Shown here one piece after another: positions 43,690-55,788 of a stretch of DNA of 64,000 nt. This DNA is from Limnanthes douglasii subsp. nivea (Eukaryota; Streptophyta; Magnoliopsida; Brassicales; Limnanthaceae): contig JAUPFV010000004.1 of assembly GCA_036936605.1 (NCBI GenBank), forward strand, positions 91,786,334-91,850,333, given 5' to 3'. The translations under genes and the position numbers were made by a program. Below the pieces are notes generated by a model. It was not told the origin of the DNA. It was given only the letters and a program-made list of their open reading frames with translations, and did no database searches. How positions within the stretch are numbered: the stretch's first letter is position 1; the number at the start of each line of letters is the position of its first letter.

Positions 43690-44115
43690 TTTTCTTACAA
43701 CAAAATTCAAGGATATTCTTCCTTTTAAGCAACATTTGCTAAAGAATCAGCCACCGTGTTACTCCCTCTCCCAACATATTCCACAGTAACATTGTCAAAC
43801 AGAAGCATTAAATTCCGAACTTCCCGAAGATACAAAATCAAACGATCATTCCTTGCTTCAAAAAATCCAGATACCTGATTTGCCAATAATTGAGAATCCG
43901 TTTCCAAGCGTACCAAAGTTTCCCCACAAAGTTTTGCCAATCTCAAACCTTCCGAAGAAACTTTATATTCAGCTTTATTGGTCGAAGCATGAAAATCAAA
44001 TTTTATAGATTGAATCATTGTCTCTCCCATTCGAGCTATTAACTGAACTCCAGCACTGCACCCTGAAACACTAGATCCTTTATCTGTTCGGACAACCCAC
44101 CTCGAATCAGTTGGA
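43690..44115 (-). pseudogene. E2 pol: second (archaeal-type) RNase H
   Basis: Visible words are VRTDK near 44090, then FDFHASTNKAEYKVSSEGL, where the usual Glu region NNEAEYEA has changed to TNKAEYKV, LETDSQLLANQVSG with the Asp, and GRGSNTVADSLANVA. The domain is open at 43725-44030. It lies between RNase H and integrase. The altered residues next to the catalytic Glu and the flanking breaks suggest it is inactive. Confidence 0.85.
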
Positions 44116-45470
44116 ATGACTTCTTTATCTCCTTTCTCATACGATCGGCTTGAATGGAATTCAACAAAAAAAATCTGCCAATGCTTGCGCCTTTATTGAT
44201 GTTCGAGGTGTAAACAAAATATCATAGTTTCCCAACTCCACTGACCATTTGGTCATTCTCCCCGAAATATCAGGTCGTTGTAAAACATTTTTTAAGGTGA
44301 ATGAAGTTCAGACCTTAATAGTATGAGCTTGAAAATATGGACGAATCTTCCTAGCAGAAATCACCAATGCTAATGCCAATTTTTCTAATTTCATATATCT
44401 CTTTTCTGCTGCCACTAAACTTTTACTAATGTAATACACCGACTTCGAAATTCCTGAATCCCCACTAATTAACACTGCGCTTAGTGCAAAATCTGATACT
44501 GCGATGTACAAAAATAGTTTCTCCTCATTCCGAGGCCTCGAAAAAATCTCTGGTGATGACAACAAAATTTTAATGCTTGTGAAAGCCGCTTCGCATTCCG
44601 ATGTCCACTCAAACCTATTGGGTCCTCGTAACACTTGAAAGAAAGGAAATCATTTGTCAGAAAATATTGAAATAAATCGATTAAGTGCTGCTAACCGAGG
44701 ATAATTCATTGTAATCAAAGCTTTCAATTGTTCTGGGTCAGCTTCTATTCCTTTTTCACTAATAACAAAACCCAAAAATTTCCCCGATCGAACTCCGAAG
44801 GTGCACTTCTCAGGATTTAATTTCAACCTGATTGCCCTTAAATTCAGAAAAGCATCCTCTAAATCATCAAGATGCACCTCAACCTTAGAACCGTTTACTA
44901 CCATGTCATCTATATATACCTCCATATTTCTTCCGATCTGAGTAGCAAAAGATTTATTCATCAATATATGATAAGTGACTCCAGCATTTTTCAACCCAAA
45001 AGGCATTACCCTATAACAGTGCAAGCCCCTATAAGTTATAAAAGTTGTGCATTCTTGATCTTTTGGATCCATTTGGATTTGATTATATCCTGCAAAAGAA
45101 TCCATAAAAGTTAAAATTTTATTTATAGAAGTAGAATCAATCAACATGAAACGGATATTTGGGACAAGATCTATTCAAATCTATAAAATCCACACACATT
45201 CTCCATTTCCAATTCTTCATTTTGACTACCACATGATTTTCCGTCCACAAAGGATACTGTGACTCCCTTATGTGTCCGACCTTAGATAACCGATACACTT
45301 CAGAAACTATGTCTGAATAAAAGGATTTACCTTCAGATCTATAGCCAAGTTGTGATGAATTATTTCGACGGGTACTCCTATCACATCTTCCGTCCTCCAA
45401 ACAAAGACATCCAAATTTCGTGATAAAAAATGAAGCAACTGTTGAGGTAGAAAAGGGGTCATTAAAGTTC
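44116..45470 (-). pseudogene. E2 pol: reverse transcriptase and RNase H
   Basis: RT pieces: 45137-45400 (WRMCVDFIDLNRSCPKYPF) and 44650-45147 (FMDSFAGYNQIQMDPKDQ with the first Asp, VMPFGLKNAGVTYH, and MEVYIDDMVV with the catalytic Asp pair). The connection LNPEKCTFGVRSGKFLGFV follows. RNase H at 44308-44634 has LFLYIAVSDFALSAVL and KIRPYFQAHTIKV. Unlike E0 and E3, the YIDD motif is intact. A deletion near 44690 removes part of the segment between PRLAAL and the upstream NY, and frame changes separate the pieces. Confidence 0.9.
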
Positions 45471-46213
45471 CAATTCGAAGTACCTTTCCTTCCAAAAAAG
45501 TGAACTCCCCATCTCTTCGCTCACCGTTAAAGACCCTGGGTTTTCCTAGGATCGTGAACCCTTTCTTCCAAATCAGAGGATGTCCTTTCTAATTGATATT
45601 CACGCATTAAATCTCCACTGCTAGACCTTCAGATCTGAAGTGCAGTGGCATAACATTCCCTCACAACCTTCTGATCGTCTCGAACGACCCCAACTCTATC
45701 TCCAACCACATATTTGAAGCACTGATGAACTGTAGAGACAACCCCATACATTCTTGAAAGCCATGATCTTCCAAAAATAACATTATAACTTGTGGGACAG
45801 TCCACGACCACAAAAATTACTTGGAACTTTTTCTTAAATGGTCCCTTTCCCAAACTCACTCCACCCTCAAACTCTCCAACAACACGAGCTGTTACTCTCG
45901 TGAATCAATGAATCGTACGATCCGACTGAGAAATACGAGGTGGATTTGTCATTCGATCATAGGTGGATTTAAAAAGGACATTGGCAGAACTATCAGTGTC
46001 AATCAGCACACGTCGAATTTCGACGCCAGCCACCTTAGCTCCAATCACCACAACATCTTCATGTGGTCCTATAGTACCTCGCAGATCGTCTTTGTCAAAC
46101 AAAATGAAAGGAATATATTTTTTCCCATACAAGTGTGTGGACATATTCCCTTCAATTTGAGTTGTCAAGTTGATAACATACCTCTTCCTCGAGCTATCTG
46201 AATTTTCAGTCAT
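45471..46213 (-). pseudogene. E2 pol: aspartic protease with altered active site
   Basis: The frame at 45905-46213 reads SSRKRYVINLTTQIEGNMS, then FDKDDLRGTIGPHEDVVVI, then RRVLIDTDSSANVLF. The active-site triplet Asp-Thr-Gly is Asp-Thr-Asp here, which should abolish protease activity. The downstream block at 45629-45859 carries FVVVDCPTSYNVIFGRSWL and the chain to VVRECYATAL. This block is the one found inverted in E1. It lies between gag and RT. Confidence 0.85.
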
Positions 46214-48010
46214 TGCATCGCCTCTGAAATAGCCAACGATTTAAAAAACTTGCATAATTCCCGTACATGTCCCTTTTCCACAGGCTCTTCGACTGTCATC
46301 AGAAATAACCTGTTCGGATCTTTTTCAACATACACAGAAGAAGCATCGAAAAGCTCAGTTTGTGAATCCAAAATCATCAAATTCTCAGTTGGCGGTGCAA
46401 CCTTTGAAGTTGATGCACCATTATTTTTCGATGCACTCCCTTGTGATTTCATATAAGTCAAGAGCTTTCCATTTTCAATCAAATACTGAATCTCTTTCTT
46501 CACAGCAATGCACTCATTTGTATCATGTCCAATATCATCATGATATCTGCAAAACTTGTTATTCCTCTCTCCTTTGGCATACTAATTGGGGCTGGCTTCC
46601 TAAAATTTATGAAGCTCTTGGTTTTATCCCAGATGACAGAAACCTTCTATGTCAAATCAACATAGTATTCTGGTTTGATCCATGTATTTGGTCTAGGTCT
46701 GTTAAAGTGTTAGATGGAGCATGATTTGAATAACCACCACTCCGAGGAGGCAAATTATTGTTCTTTTTCCTCGACTGCTGATTGTCATTTCCATTACCAT
46801 TCGAGGGTTTCCCCTGATTATTGGCTGCCTATCCCAAATTTTTCGAAGTGCTAACTCGTCCGCCTCGGACTCTAGTTGACTCCTCCATTTTGATTTGATC
46901 CTCAACTTGAGCCACCAAAGCTCCAAACGTTAAGGCCCTTCTCTTCGTCGTCTCAGTAGCCAAATCCCCTGGCAATAACCCTTGGCGAAAAGCTGCCATC
47001 GCTATATTTTCCTCACACCTGTCCAAACTAGCCTTGGTCAACACAAATCTTTTTGTATAATCTTTCAACTTTTCTCCAGGTGCCTGCTTGCACTGAATAA
47101 TGGTATTACAATTTGCTCTCATCTCTTTGCTTCACACAAACTGCCTTCGAAATGCAGTATAAAAATATATGAAATTTGAAATGGACCCCCTCGGAATCCG
47201 GTTGTACCACTTAAGAGTTGTTCCTTTAAAAGTCTGAGAAAATGCACGACAGACCAGCCGGTCGTCATCTTCAAATTTCATCAAATAATTCTTGAATTGT
47301 TCAATGTGATCATCGGGATCCTGCATCCCATTGAACTTCTCAACCTTTGTAATGTGAAAACGCTTCGGAAGCATCATAGAACGAATTTCATTAGTCAATG
47401 GAGAATTTCTCCAGTCAACTCCTTGACTGAACAGATCATCCGTTCCCATCGTAATTTACAAATTTTGATCAGTTTCAGCATACATATTCGAGGAATTTCC
47501 TTCGTACCAAGTAGAACGATGAGCATTATCCTTATTTGATTTACTCTCTTTTTTGTGTTTCCTCGACTGATCTCTATCTAATTCTTATTTCGAAGAAAAT
47601 CTGTATATCTTAAATCCCAAAGATGAACTTTCTACCTCCTCGTCACTGGAGGCCACATATTTATGCTTATCTTTTTTCTCCTTAGGAGACACAAAATGTG
47701 CTTTTTTGTGCTCGGATTTAGCCCATCGATCATCAAAAGATCTATTTTAATGAGCTCTTATATCAGTTTTTTCTGTTTCTTATCTAACCTCGTATCTAAC
47801 CTTTGTCGAGTGAATCTCTTGTTCCCTTCGTTCATATTTTTCATTTAATGCATCAATCTTGTCCAAAAGCTGGTTCATTCAAACCTCAATATCAGAATGT
47901 GTTTGGATCGGAGATGATCCATCACGTCCACTTCCTTGTAAATCTTCTTTTAGAGTTTACATTGCTGACTAAAGCGTAGGGTTGTTGTCAGGATTAATTT
48001 TACTAATCTT
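46210..48010 (-). pseudogene. E2 gag, with stops and frameshifts
   Basis: The N-terminal part begins near 48010 (NPDNNPTL, then NQLLDKIDALNEKYERREQ), similar to E1 gag. The gag core at 46829-47449 has DDHIEQFKNYLMKFEDDDRL, TLKWYNRIPRG and TIIQCKQAPGEKLKDYTK, with a stop after RRQFV. The knuckle-like region near 46505-46540 retains GHDTNECIAVKKE with its Cys. The last piece at 46210-46503 ends PVEKGHVRELCKFFKSL. Several interruptions make it non-functional. It follows the primer site at 48079-48095. Confidence 0.87.
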
Positions 48011-48078
48011 GAACAGAAAATACAACCAGCTTGTATTAATTTCGAGTTGAATAGGTTACTGATTTATTTTGTTCAATT

Positions 48079-48095
48079 CCACAATGGAGTCACCA
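48079..48095 (-). other. E2 primer-binding site
   Basis: On the minus strand TGGTGACTCCATTGTGG follows the LTR end after an AAT spacer. The bases after TGG differ from E0, E1 and E3. The tRNA was not identified. Confidence 0.6.
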
Positions 48096-48098
48096 ATT

Positions 48099-48487
48099 TG
48101 ATGAGTTAGTTTTTCACCTTCGTAAATTGTTAAGAGAGAAATCTAGAGAGAGAAAGAGCTAGAGAGTTTTTAGAGAGAGAAAGTTCAAGTACAAATGAGT
48201 TCCAAAGAAAAAGTGTTCAACCCTTTTATTAGAGTAGCCTTGCCCTTTATATAGAGGAGCCAAGACTTAGTCTCAAACTAAAATTTGTTACAAAAAAGGA
48301 CTAATTGTTGTTTAGTCCTTAACAATTATACATAGTTACAAATACTTTCTAAAATTTACATCAGTTACAATTTAAGGATAAAATTTACATTACTTATAAT
48401 TAAATCCTTAAATTTACATTACTTATAATTAAATCCTTAAATTTACATTATTTACAATTTAGTCCTCAAAATCCTATTTCCATATCA
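48099..48487 (-). repeat. E2 5' LTR, 389 bp, with an internal 29-bp duplication
   Basis: It matches 38552-38911 with about 22 substitutions. The extra length is one additional copy of the 29-bp unit containing ACTTATAATTAAATCCTTAA near 48390-48450. A TATA box complement is at 48246-48253. Confidence 0.95.
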
Positions 48488-48492
48488 GTATC
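48488..48492. repeat. E2 target-site duplication, right (GTATC)
   Basis: It matches 38547-38551. Confidence 0.9.
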
Positions 48493-48773
48493 CATTTTAG
48501 TAAAACACAGCTTGCCAAATTAGGATTGTTGAACTGCAAAACTAGACATTATTAAAATCGTGAAACTCAAAGTACACTTGTCTTGTGGAATTATCATTAT
48601 TCGCATGTGGCCCGAGTATTCGTAGTATTCAAGAAAAAAATCATATAGATATTTGCTATATTGCGCTGAATTATGACGAGTTCGAAAATAAAATCTCCCG
48701 AGTACTGACGCATTTTATATCATCGTTAACCAAGTTAATTAACAAATGTTTTAACCTATATCTCCACATGAGT

Positions 48774-49560
48774 GACGAATAAACTAATTATATCGCTAAT
48801 CAAGTGATAAGTTTTTTTTACAATTTCAACCACAAATTTGTTAGTTTTTTAGAACTCATATATTGTTTTGGTGTCAGTAGCAATATTTATGTGGAAAATT
48901 AACTTTAGATGATTGTTGTTATCATTTTCAAATCTAGACTACGAATACGAAATTCTAGAACCATGTATGTGAAATCTAAGTAATTATAAAATACGAAACC
49001 ATGTATAAAATTATATGTGAACCTTGTAGTATATATTATACAAACATATTGAGGAATACTATACGGGAACCATTCCTTACTTAATTTTCCATATTGTTGA
49101 CAAATAAAATTAATTACGTTGCCAATGTAATGACAAATTATGTTTTACAATTTTAACCACAAATCTAGTGGTTTTTTCAGGACCCATATGATGTTTTGGT
49201 GTCGTCATAGCAAAATTTATGTGATATATTAAATTGATATGTTTATTTTTATCGTTTTTAAACGTGGACTAAGAATACAAAAACATGCCATATTATTTGC
49301 AAAACCTAAAATAATATATATGAAATAATTAATAAACTATATGGAAATCCTGGTAGTATTTGTGATGTGAAAATATTAAAGAATGATATATGTGAAACCT
49401 TCCTTACTTATTTTTCTACATCGTTGACGAATAAAATTAACTACATCGCCAATGTAATTACAAATTTTTTTCTACCGTTCCAATCACAAATTTACTTGTT
49501 TTTAGAATTCATATGCTATTTTTGTATCATGTAGCAATATCTACTTGAAAAAGGCTCTCC
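48774..49560. repeat. Diverged tandem repeat, about 326-bp unit, 2.4 copies
   Basis: Markers beginning GACGAATAAA or GACAAATAAA and then a form of TATCGCCAATGTAAT lie at 48774, 49099 and 49426. Each is followed by a version of CAACCACAAATTT, AACTCATATG and GTAGCAATATTTATGTG. Spacing is 325 and 327 bp. The bases before 48774 (ATCGTTAACCAAGTTAATTA) may be one more relic. Confidence 0.7.
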
Positions 49561-49789
49561 CTCCAATATGGGTACCATAATTATTTTAGAGTTTTGAGGA
49601 ACATGTAGCCTACAAATATGGACATACCATGTAATAGTAAATTTGTTAATTTTATGTTATATGAAAAAAAATACCATTTTACATAACATATTTAAATTTA
49701 TGTTCTAAAAGATATTTGTTTTGAGATTATACACTCATTATACCGGCTTGATGTGGTGGAGTATTGTATATCAAAATCAAGTACAAAAC
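49561..49789. other. AT-rich spacer
   Basis: Nothing is recognised in this spacer. Confidence 0.5.
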
Positions 49790-50470
49790 CTTTGATACAA
49801 CGCCATTTGGGAAGCTTATCGAGTTTTTGGCTAATTTTAGTCTCAACACTCCCATTACTTAGGTTTTTATGGTGACATGGTATCTAGAGATCAATACATT
49901 TCATTTCTAGTTAGATGAAATGACCATCACATTAGATGATATATACGCTATTACGAGGTTTAGGGTCACATGAAATATATGAATGTTCCAGACAATATCC
50001 CAAAAACAAAGCTTCATCGTCGGGTTAACAATCTGCTGGGAGTAGGCTGCGAAGAATTATATGATGTTATTGGAAACTGCAAATGTGTTAGAATCAATTT
50101 GAATTATATGTGCACAACCCTAGATACCACGATAACAATCCCAAGATTACCGATGACAATGTGACACATGTAATGCGAGTGTATTTGTTGTACTTGTTTA
50201 GATGTACTATATTTACCGACAAAAATAATTAGTATGTATTGCCTTTGCACACTTATTTTTGAAGATATTAATAGTATGGAGTTGTACCCATGGGGTGTTT
50301 GCGTATTGATACATATTTACCATCAATTAGGCAAAGCTTCAGAATAAGATATAAAGATCATGTGCAATTTTCTAGCTATGCTAGATATATGGATCTTGGA
50401 TCACTTTCCTATTTTTTGTCCCATTATACACTCGGATTACATGCTTGAGATGCCATCCATAGCAAGGTAT
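49790..50470 (+). pseudogene. Plant mobile domain (PMD)-like pseudogene
   Basis: Reading across frames, words follow the PMD order: PFGKLIEFLANF, then DEMTITLDDIYAI (the GEMTITL.D segment of the family), then HRRVNNLLGVGCEELYDVIG. After that come MRVYLLYLFRCTIFTDK, INSMELYPWGVCVLIHIYHQ with LGKAS, and LAMLDIWILDHFPIF. In intact PMD proteins these are the YLL.LLG..LF.D, the W....L..LY..L..A and the LL..W...RFP blocks. Stops and at least two frame changes make it non-functional. The domain is known from host MAIL1/MAIN-type proteins and from transposons, so its origin here is open. Confidence 0.6.
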
Positions 50471-51691
50471 AATATGTGTTGCATCAATATAGCAAGGTAT
50501 AATGTGTGTTGTATCAATATAAATTATGGATTCAACTGAGCCACGTGGTCGAGTCTAATGTAAATACACTACTCACTTGCAAAATATTTATAATTATATG
50601 TGTAAAACATAAAATTTTGAGTGTCAAAACATAGTGCACTTCTAACTTATGAAATCTGTATTATATGTGCTCAAAATATAAAAGAAAGTATCAAAACATA
50701 GTGGAGTACCATCTTGCAAAGTTCTAGGAAAATTTATTGGCAACAATAGACTTATTTTTCGACATATTCTTCTAGGTTGTGTTCTAGCTATATGTAGCCA
50801 TCTGTGGTGAATTTCTTTTTCAATCATATCATGGTATCATGAAAATATAGGGGGGGGGGGTTGAAGCATGTGCAGACACATTATCTGAAACTTCGTGTGA
50901 CTTAGAAGCTGCTATAAATTAAACATAAGAAGAATTCGACTGTGTATGTGTGGACATATCCAAATTTGGAAAGTGAACACTTGTTCATTTTTCAAAATAA
51001 GCACAAATGGTATTTAGTCTCTGATAGGGCTATCAGACACACTCCGGATTAGATCGCCTGTATATGCAAAATATATTGGGTAGAAGTTGCAAAACTTAGA
51101 CATTGATTTGTACATATACGAAGATCGTGAAAATGAAATGACGTGACAAATGAGAGCTACACACAAAATAATTTCTAGTACCCGTCGAGAGTTCAATGAC
51201 AATATTTTATACATCGACATTATCATTTGCGAATCTATTATTTGTATAAGAGTCACGTAGATGTGAAATGCGTAGTAAGCTACTACTTGAAAACTGTCCT
51301 ATATTAGGCTTTACTTCATAAGCATCTTTCTACACATATATTTATAATACTGTAAGACTTGCGAAATATGGATATAAACCCCTTGCGAAATATAATTAAC
51401 ATTCTGAATATGGATATAAATGATTGTGAACTATGGATGTAAACCGTTACAAAATAAATGACTATATTTTTTTCCACTTGTCCTTCATTTATTGGTAAAT
51501 ATTGATTCCCTTATTAGTATACCGTCGTATATTCACTTAAATGCAATAGACCTCCAACTACATTTTTAATCTTACATGATAATATGTTATGTGAAAATAT
51601 TACTATCAAGTGCGAAACTACACACTGTAAAATAATAAACAACTACCTCATGCAAAAATAATGAAAAATACTTACTCTAGCTAGAATTTAC

Positions 51692-51895
51692 ATAGTTTGG
51701 ATACACGTCTAATCATACATATAAATATTAGAGAGTTTGGATAAATTCTCATAAGATATTAATAATTTATAGATTTGGATACACGTCTAATCATACATAT
51801 AAATATTAGAAAGTTTGAATAATTTTTGATAAGATATTAATAATATATAGAGTTTGGATACAAGTTTAATTAGACATTAATAACTTAGTTAGGTG
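51692..51895. repeat. 78-bp tandem repeat, about 2.6 copies
   Basis: TTTGGATACACGTCTAATC recurs at 51696 and 51774 and a diverged form at 51853, giving periods of 78 and 79 bp. Confidence 0.85.
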
Positions 51896-53580
51896 TAATG
51901 ATTATTCGGGTTAACAAAGTAGTCGTCAATAGACTCATTTAACAATTGGTTATGTTGGAGTGTAAGGTTTATCTTTGGATTTCCTCTTAATTTATATTAG
52001 TTTTTTTTATATTTATCATATCTCTTTCTAAATCAAAACCATAATTACCCTTTTTTTACCGTAACTATTTCTTAAAGTTTATTCTTTTTATTGAACGTGA
52101 GCGTCAATACAATGTGTTGAGGGTTTTTATTTATGACAACCCTTAACAACTTTGAGTTGATGTGTTATATAAAAAAATATTTTTTAATATTTTGGTTTGT
52201 ATATTTTTTTTATCTGATCATACAATAATTTTGATAGTGCTTGCACTTACGACATTCAAAAAATAATTTAAATGGGAAACAAGAGGCATACAAATTAACA
52301 ATAAAGAGAATAAAAGATCTTCTTATATTAATACTTAAGTTGGTTGTAATTGTGTTATCAATTACCCAATTTATTGTAGTTGCACAATACAAAACTTATC
52401 CATTCAATACAAAATGTATTTCTGATATCATTTTGACTTTTTACGAAGCTTGAAGTATGTGCAAAATTGTACACTTATTCAAGAATTAATAGGCAATGAT
52501 CGTAGATACAAACATAAACAAGTTTTAGATTATGTATGACATGACATTTACTTGTTAAAAGGATTTAAAATTCATGTGATTAGACATAAATAAAATATGA
52601 CAAACAATAAAACACATACCAAACCAAGATATGAGTATTGTGTGTCAACTTATGTCGTGGTAGTTAAGTGAGGTTTATCATATATCACTTTTCATTCATT
52701 TCACATCAAATATATTGTTAAATAATAGTATGAAAGTTCCAATATTTTCCCTTGTAGAAAAATGTATTTTTAACATTTTTTTAATTATTGGTGAATACCA
52801 TTTTCTCTATCATTACACTATATTATCTTGATTTTAAAAGTAGTCCTAAGTAAAAACCTTGACTTAGATAAAAAATATTTATTTGCATGGGTTTGAATCA
52901 ACTCAAAGGTAGTTACTTGAGAATAGTTGTCACCATGGTGCAAAGCATCATGACGTATAATCTTTGGTTGGTTGATTTTAATGTGGTATTTTATAAAATA
53001 TGTCAGCTTTATGGAAGCAATGTATTGATTCACCCGCGCATACAAGATAAGATCTACAAAGGGTGTAGGTTATCCTATAATTAGTTCTTAAGTATCACGT
53101 TACTATGGTAGGGGGAGCCAACAAAGACTATATACGATAAAGAGATTTACAATACTATTAATAAGTCTTAGTTCCAAGTTATTCTTACGTAAATAGTATT
53201 ATAAGATGAACAAGTTTATCATGAGACTATGACATATGAATTTATTGACGAAAAAAGACATTGTGAAATTTGTAGTGTTTGTACTTGCAAAAAAAATGAA
53301 TAATTTTCAACGTTCATTTCTCCCTGATTATAGTTATTTTGACACTCTTATTTTGTTTACTTCATAATATAAACTATTCTTGTTATTGAAATACGAGCAT
53401 GTGAAATCCAAACATTAATATGCCATGTAAAATGAAATATACTCGCACATCAAACTGAAATATTACAGAGGTTTAGTCTGAAATATTACAAGCTTTTAGT
53501 GGAAAATATTACAGAAGTTCAACCAACTTATTGGTTTTGTAGATTAAAATCAAATTTGTTGGCATTCTGATAGTTTATAA

Positions 53581-53604
53581 ATATATATATATATATATAT
53601 ATAT
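53581..53604. repeat. (AT)12 microsatellite
   Basis: Uninterrupted AT dinucleotides. Confidence 0.95.
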
Positions 53605-54214
53605 TTCAGCTCGGCAAACAAACTAAATTTCACTTTCAAATATTTCTAAAATTTATTGGTATCAATGAATTATTTTGCATTTTGACATACATAAACCCCA
53701 CAATCAGTATATCTTTTTATGTTGTGGGATGTTTTTTGGGTTTTGCATCTTCAATGATGGTATAAGGTCATCTTCTATAAGTAACTGTTTTGTAAAGTCA
53801 AGTTACCAAAGTAACATTGTTTTATTTTTATTTTTATTTAACCAAGAAAAATACGTAAAACATATGGAAGCGTAATATAAATCCCTACTAAGTCTTTAAC
53901 TGTCCGTTTTGTTGGGTCAGTTTCAGTTGACATCATAGGGTTGTAGTTATTGATATTCAAGGTCTCCAAATCCATGATAACTAAAGTTTAATGATTCCTT
54001 CCACATTTATCTTTAGATTGGGTAAAAATTAGAACAATATCATAGTTGTTTATAAAAAATTCTCCATTAAAACTTTCTCAACCACTAGATCTACATCCAT
54101 TTTTTATCAACGTCTAAAATATGAGATAATACAAGCAAACTGATTGTTTTGGAAAGTATATATCATTAATTTTTAGATAATTATTATATTTAACATACCA
54201 TTGCATGATTCAAT

Positions 54215-54384
54215 TGTTAAGAAACAAAGAGAGAAACGAGAGAAGTAACAAAAGGAACAAACCGCTAGACGGCTAAGGTTTTTGTATTATTCAGAAGTAT
54301 ATGAATTAGTACAGCATATGCTCTTATTTATAATAAAAGAAAGCTAACGGGCTTGGGCTTTATATGAGCTTTATATTCTTAACA
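54215..54384 (-). repeat. Copia 3' LTR, 170 bp
   Basis: The plus strand runs from TGTTAAGAAAC to ATATTCTTAACA, with TGTTAAGAA/TTCTTAACA inverted ends. An AT-rich TATA region (complement of TTATTTATAA) lies near 54330. Confidence 0.85.
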
Positions 54385-54399
54385 CCCTCCCTCAAACTT
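54385..54399 (-). other. Copia polypurine tract
   Basis: On the minus strand AAGTTTGAGGGAGGG directly precedes the LTR start TGTTAAGAAT. Confidence 0.85.
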
Positions 54400-55788
54400 A
54401 CAATGCAACAGTAATAAGCATTGAGAGTTTGTCACAAAGAAAACGAAACTGCGCTGTGGACTGAGCCTTTGTGAAAATATCACCAATCTGTAAAGCTGAT
54501 GGAATATACAGAAGCGAGATGGTGCCGATCTGAAGATGATGTCGAGTGAAATGACAATCTATTTCAATGTGCTTCGTCCTCTCATGAAAAACTGAATTCT
54601 TTGCTATCTGCATGGCGCTTTTGTTATCACAATGTAGGGAAGTTGGTTTAGTAACATTAACCCCTATATCTGCAAGAAGCCATCGTAACCGAATAATCTC
54701 ACATGTGGTGACAGCCATAGCACGATACTCAGCTTCAGTAGACGATCTAGAGACAACATCTTGTTTCTTGCTTTTCCATGATATTAATGAATCTCCAAGA
54801 AAAATACAGAAACCAGTAGTAGATTTTCGGTCATGAGGATCACTATCCCAATCAGCATCGCTATAGGCACGCATTTCAATTGAAGAGGTCGAGGGAAATA
54901 AAAGGCTTTGGAACTGAGTGCAACGAAGATATCTCAATATTCGAAGAACAGCTCCCCAATGAACAAATGTAGGAGCAGTAACAAACTGACTAACCACATG
55001 AACAACATAAGATTTATCTGGCCGAGTAACTGTAAGATAGACCAAGCTCCCTACAAGAGTTCGATATAGACTTGGATCTGACAAAGGAACGCCATCAGTC
55101 GGAGAATATCGAACATTGGTTTCAAGAGGAGTATCTACCGTTCTGTTATCAGAAAGTCGCGCTCGTTCGAATAAATCAGATATATATTTTGTCTGAGAGA
55201 GAATATAACCTTTTGGAGAGTGATCCACCTCAATACCCAAAAAATATCGTAATAGTCCCAAGTCTTTCATCGCAAAACACTGAGCCAAATCACGTTTTAG
55301 TGCTGCAATGCCATCAATATCATCACCTGTAATGATCATATCATCTACATATAGGGATAAAATAATTCGTCCTACACTAGTACATTTGATAAACAAGGCC
55401 GAATCGTGATTACTAGCAAGGAAACCAAGTGAAGTTATAACCGTAGAGAATTTTTCAAACCAGGCACGAGGAGCTTGTTTGAGTCCATATAAGGCTTTCC
55501 TAAGTCGACAAACTTCACCTGGTTGGTGAGCAACACCTGGAGGAGGAGTCATGTAAACCTCCTCATGAAGATCACCATTCAAAAATTCATTTTTGACATC
55601 GAGTTGGAAGATTTTCCACTGGCGAACAGAAGCAACCGCAATAAGAGTACGAACAGTCGTCATTTTTGCCACTGGGGAAAATGTTTCATCATAATCCATA
55701 CCATACTTCTGTGAATACCCTTTTGCTACAAGATGAGCCTTATATCTTTCAACAGATCCATCAGATTTTGTTTTAATTTTAAAAAACC
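54398..55788 (-). CDS. Copia pol: reverse transcriptase and RNase H, open frame
   Basis: This open stretch encodes the RVT_2 reverse transcriptase and RNase H of copia elements. It is continuous from a frameshift near 55788 (upstream words VAKGYSQKYGMDYDETF) to a stop at 54398-54400. RT motifs are WKIFQLDVKNEFLNGDLHEE (first Asp), ALYGLKQAPRAWF and SLYVDDMIITGDD (catalytic pair). RNase H motifs are RAYSDADWDSDPHDRKS, SRSSTEAEYRAMA and LHCDNKSAMQIAKN, then HIEIDCHFTRHHL. All catalytic residues appear intact. It is the best-preserved RT in the window, but the element lacks its 5' half. Confidence 0.9.

Larger units (their letters stand above)
38552..48487 (-). mobile_element. E2: complete Tat-lineage retrotransposon, 9936 bp, old copy
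   Basis: The LTRs at 38552-38911 and 48099-48487 have TG...CA ends and GTATC duplications. The minus strand carries gag, protease, RT, RNase H, second RNase H and integrase; the plus strand carries a decayed antisense gene. The LTRs differ at about 22 of 360 aligned bases plus one 29-bp duplication, so it inserted well before E1. All pol domains are present, unlike E1, but stops and frameshifts are spread through them. Confidence 0.93.
50471..54214. other. AT-rich DNA without recognised genes
   Basis: It includes an 11-base G run at 50850-50860, a 78-bp repeat at 51692-51895 and an (AT)12 tract at 53581-53604. Short open stretches such as 52887-53084 have no recognised family. Confidence 0.45.

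Noticed and set aside
50850..50860. G11 run as a G-quadruplex element
   Set aside because: A single G run without further G tracts close by gives no quadruplex pattern; it could also be a sequencing artefact.
54612..55714. Plus-strand frames opposite the copia RT
   Set aside because: They are shadows of the intact minus-strand RVT_2 frame.
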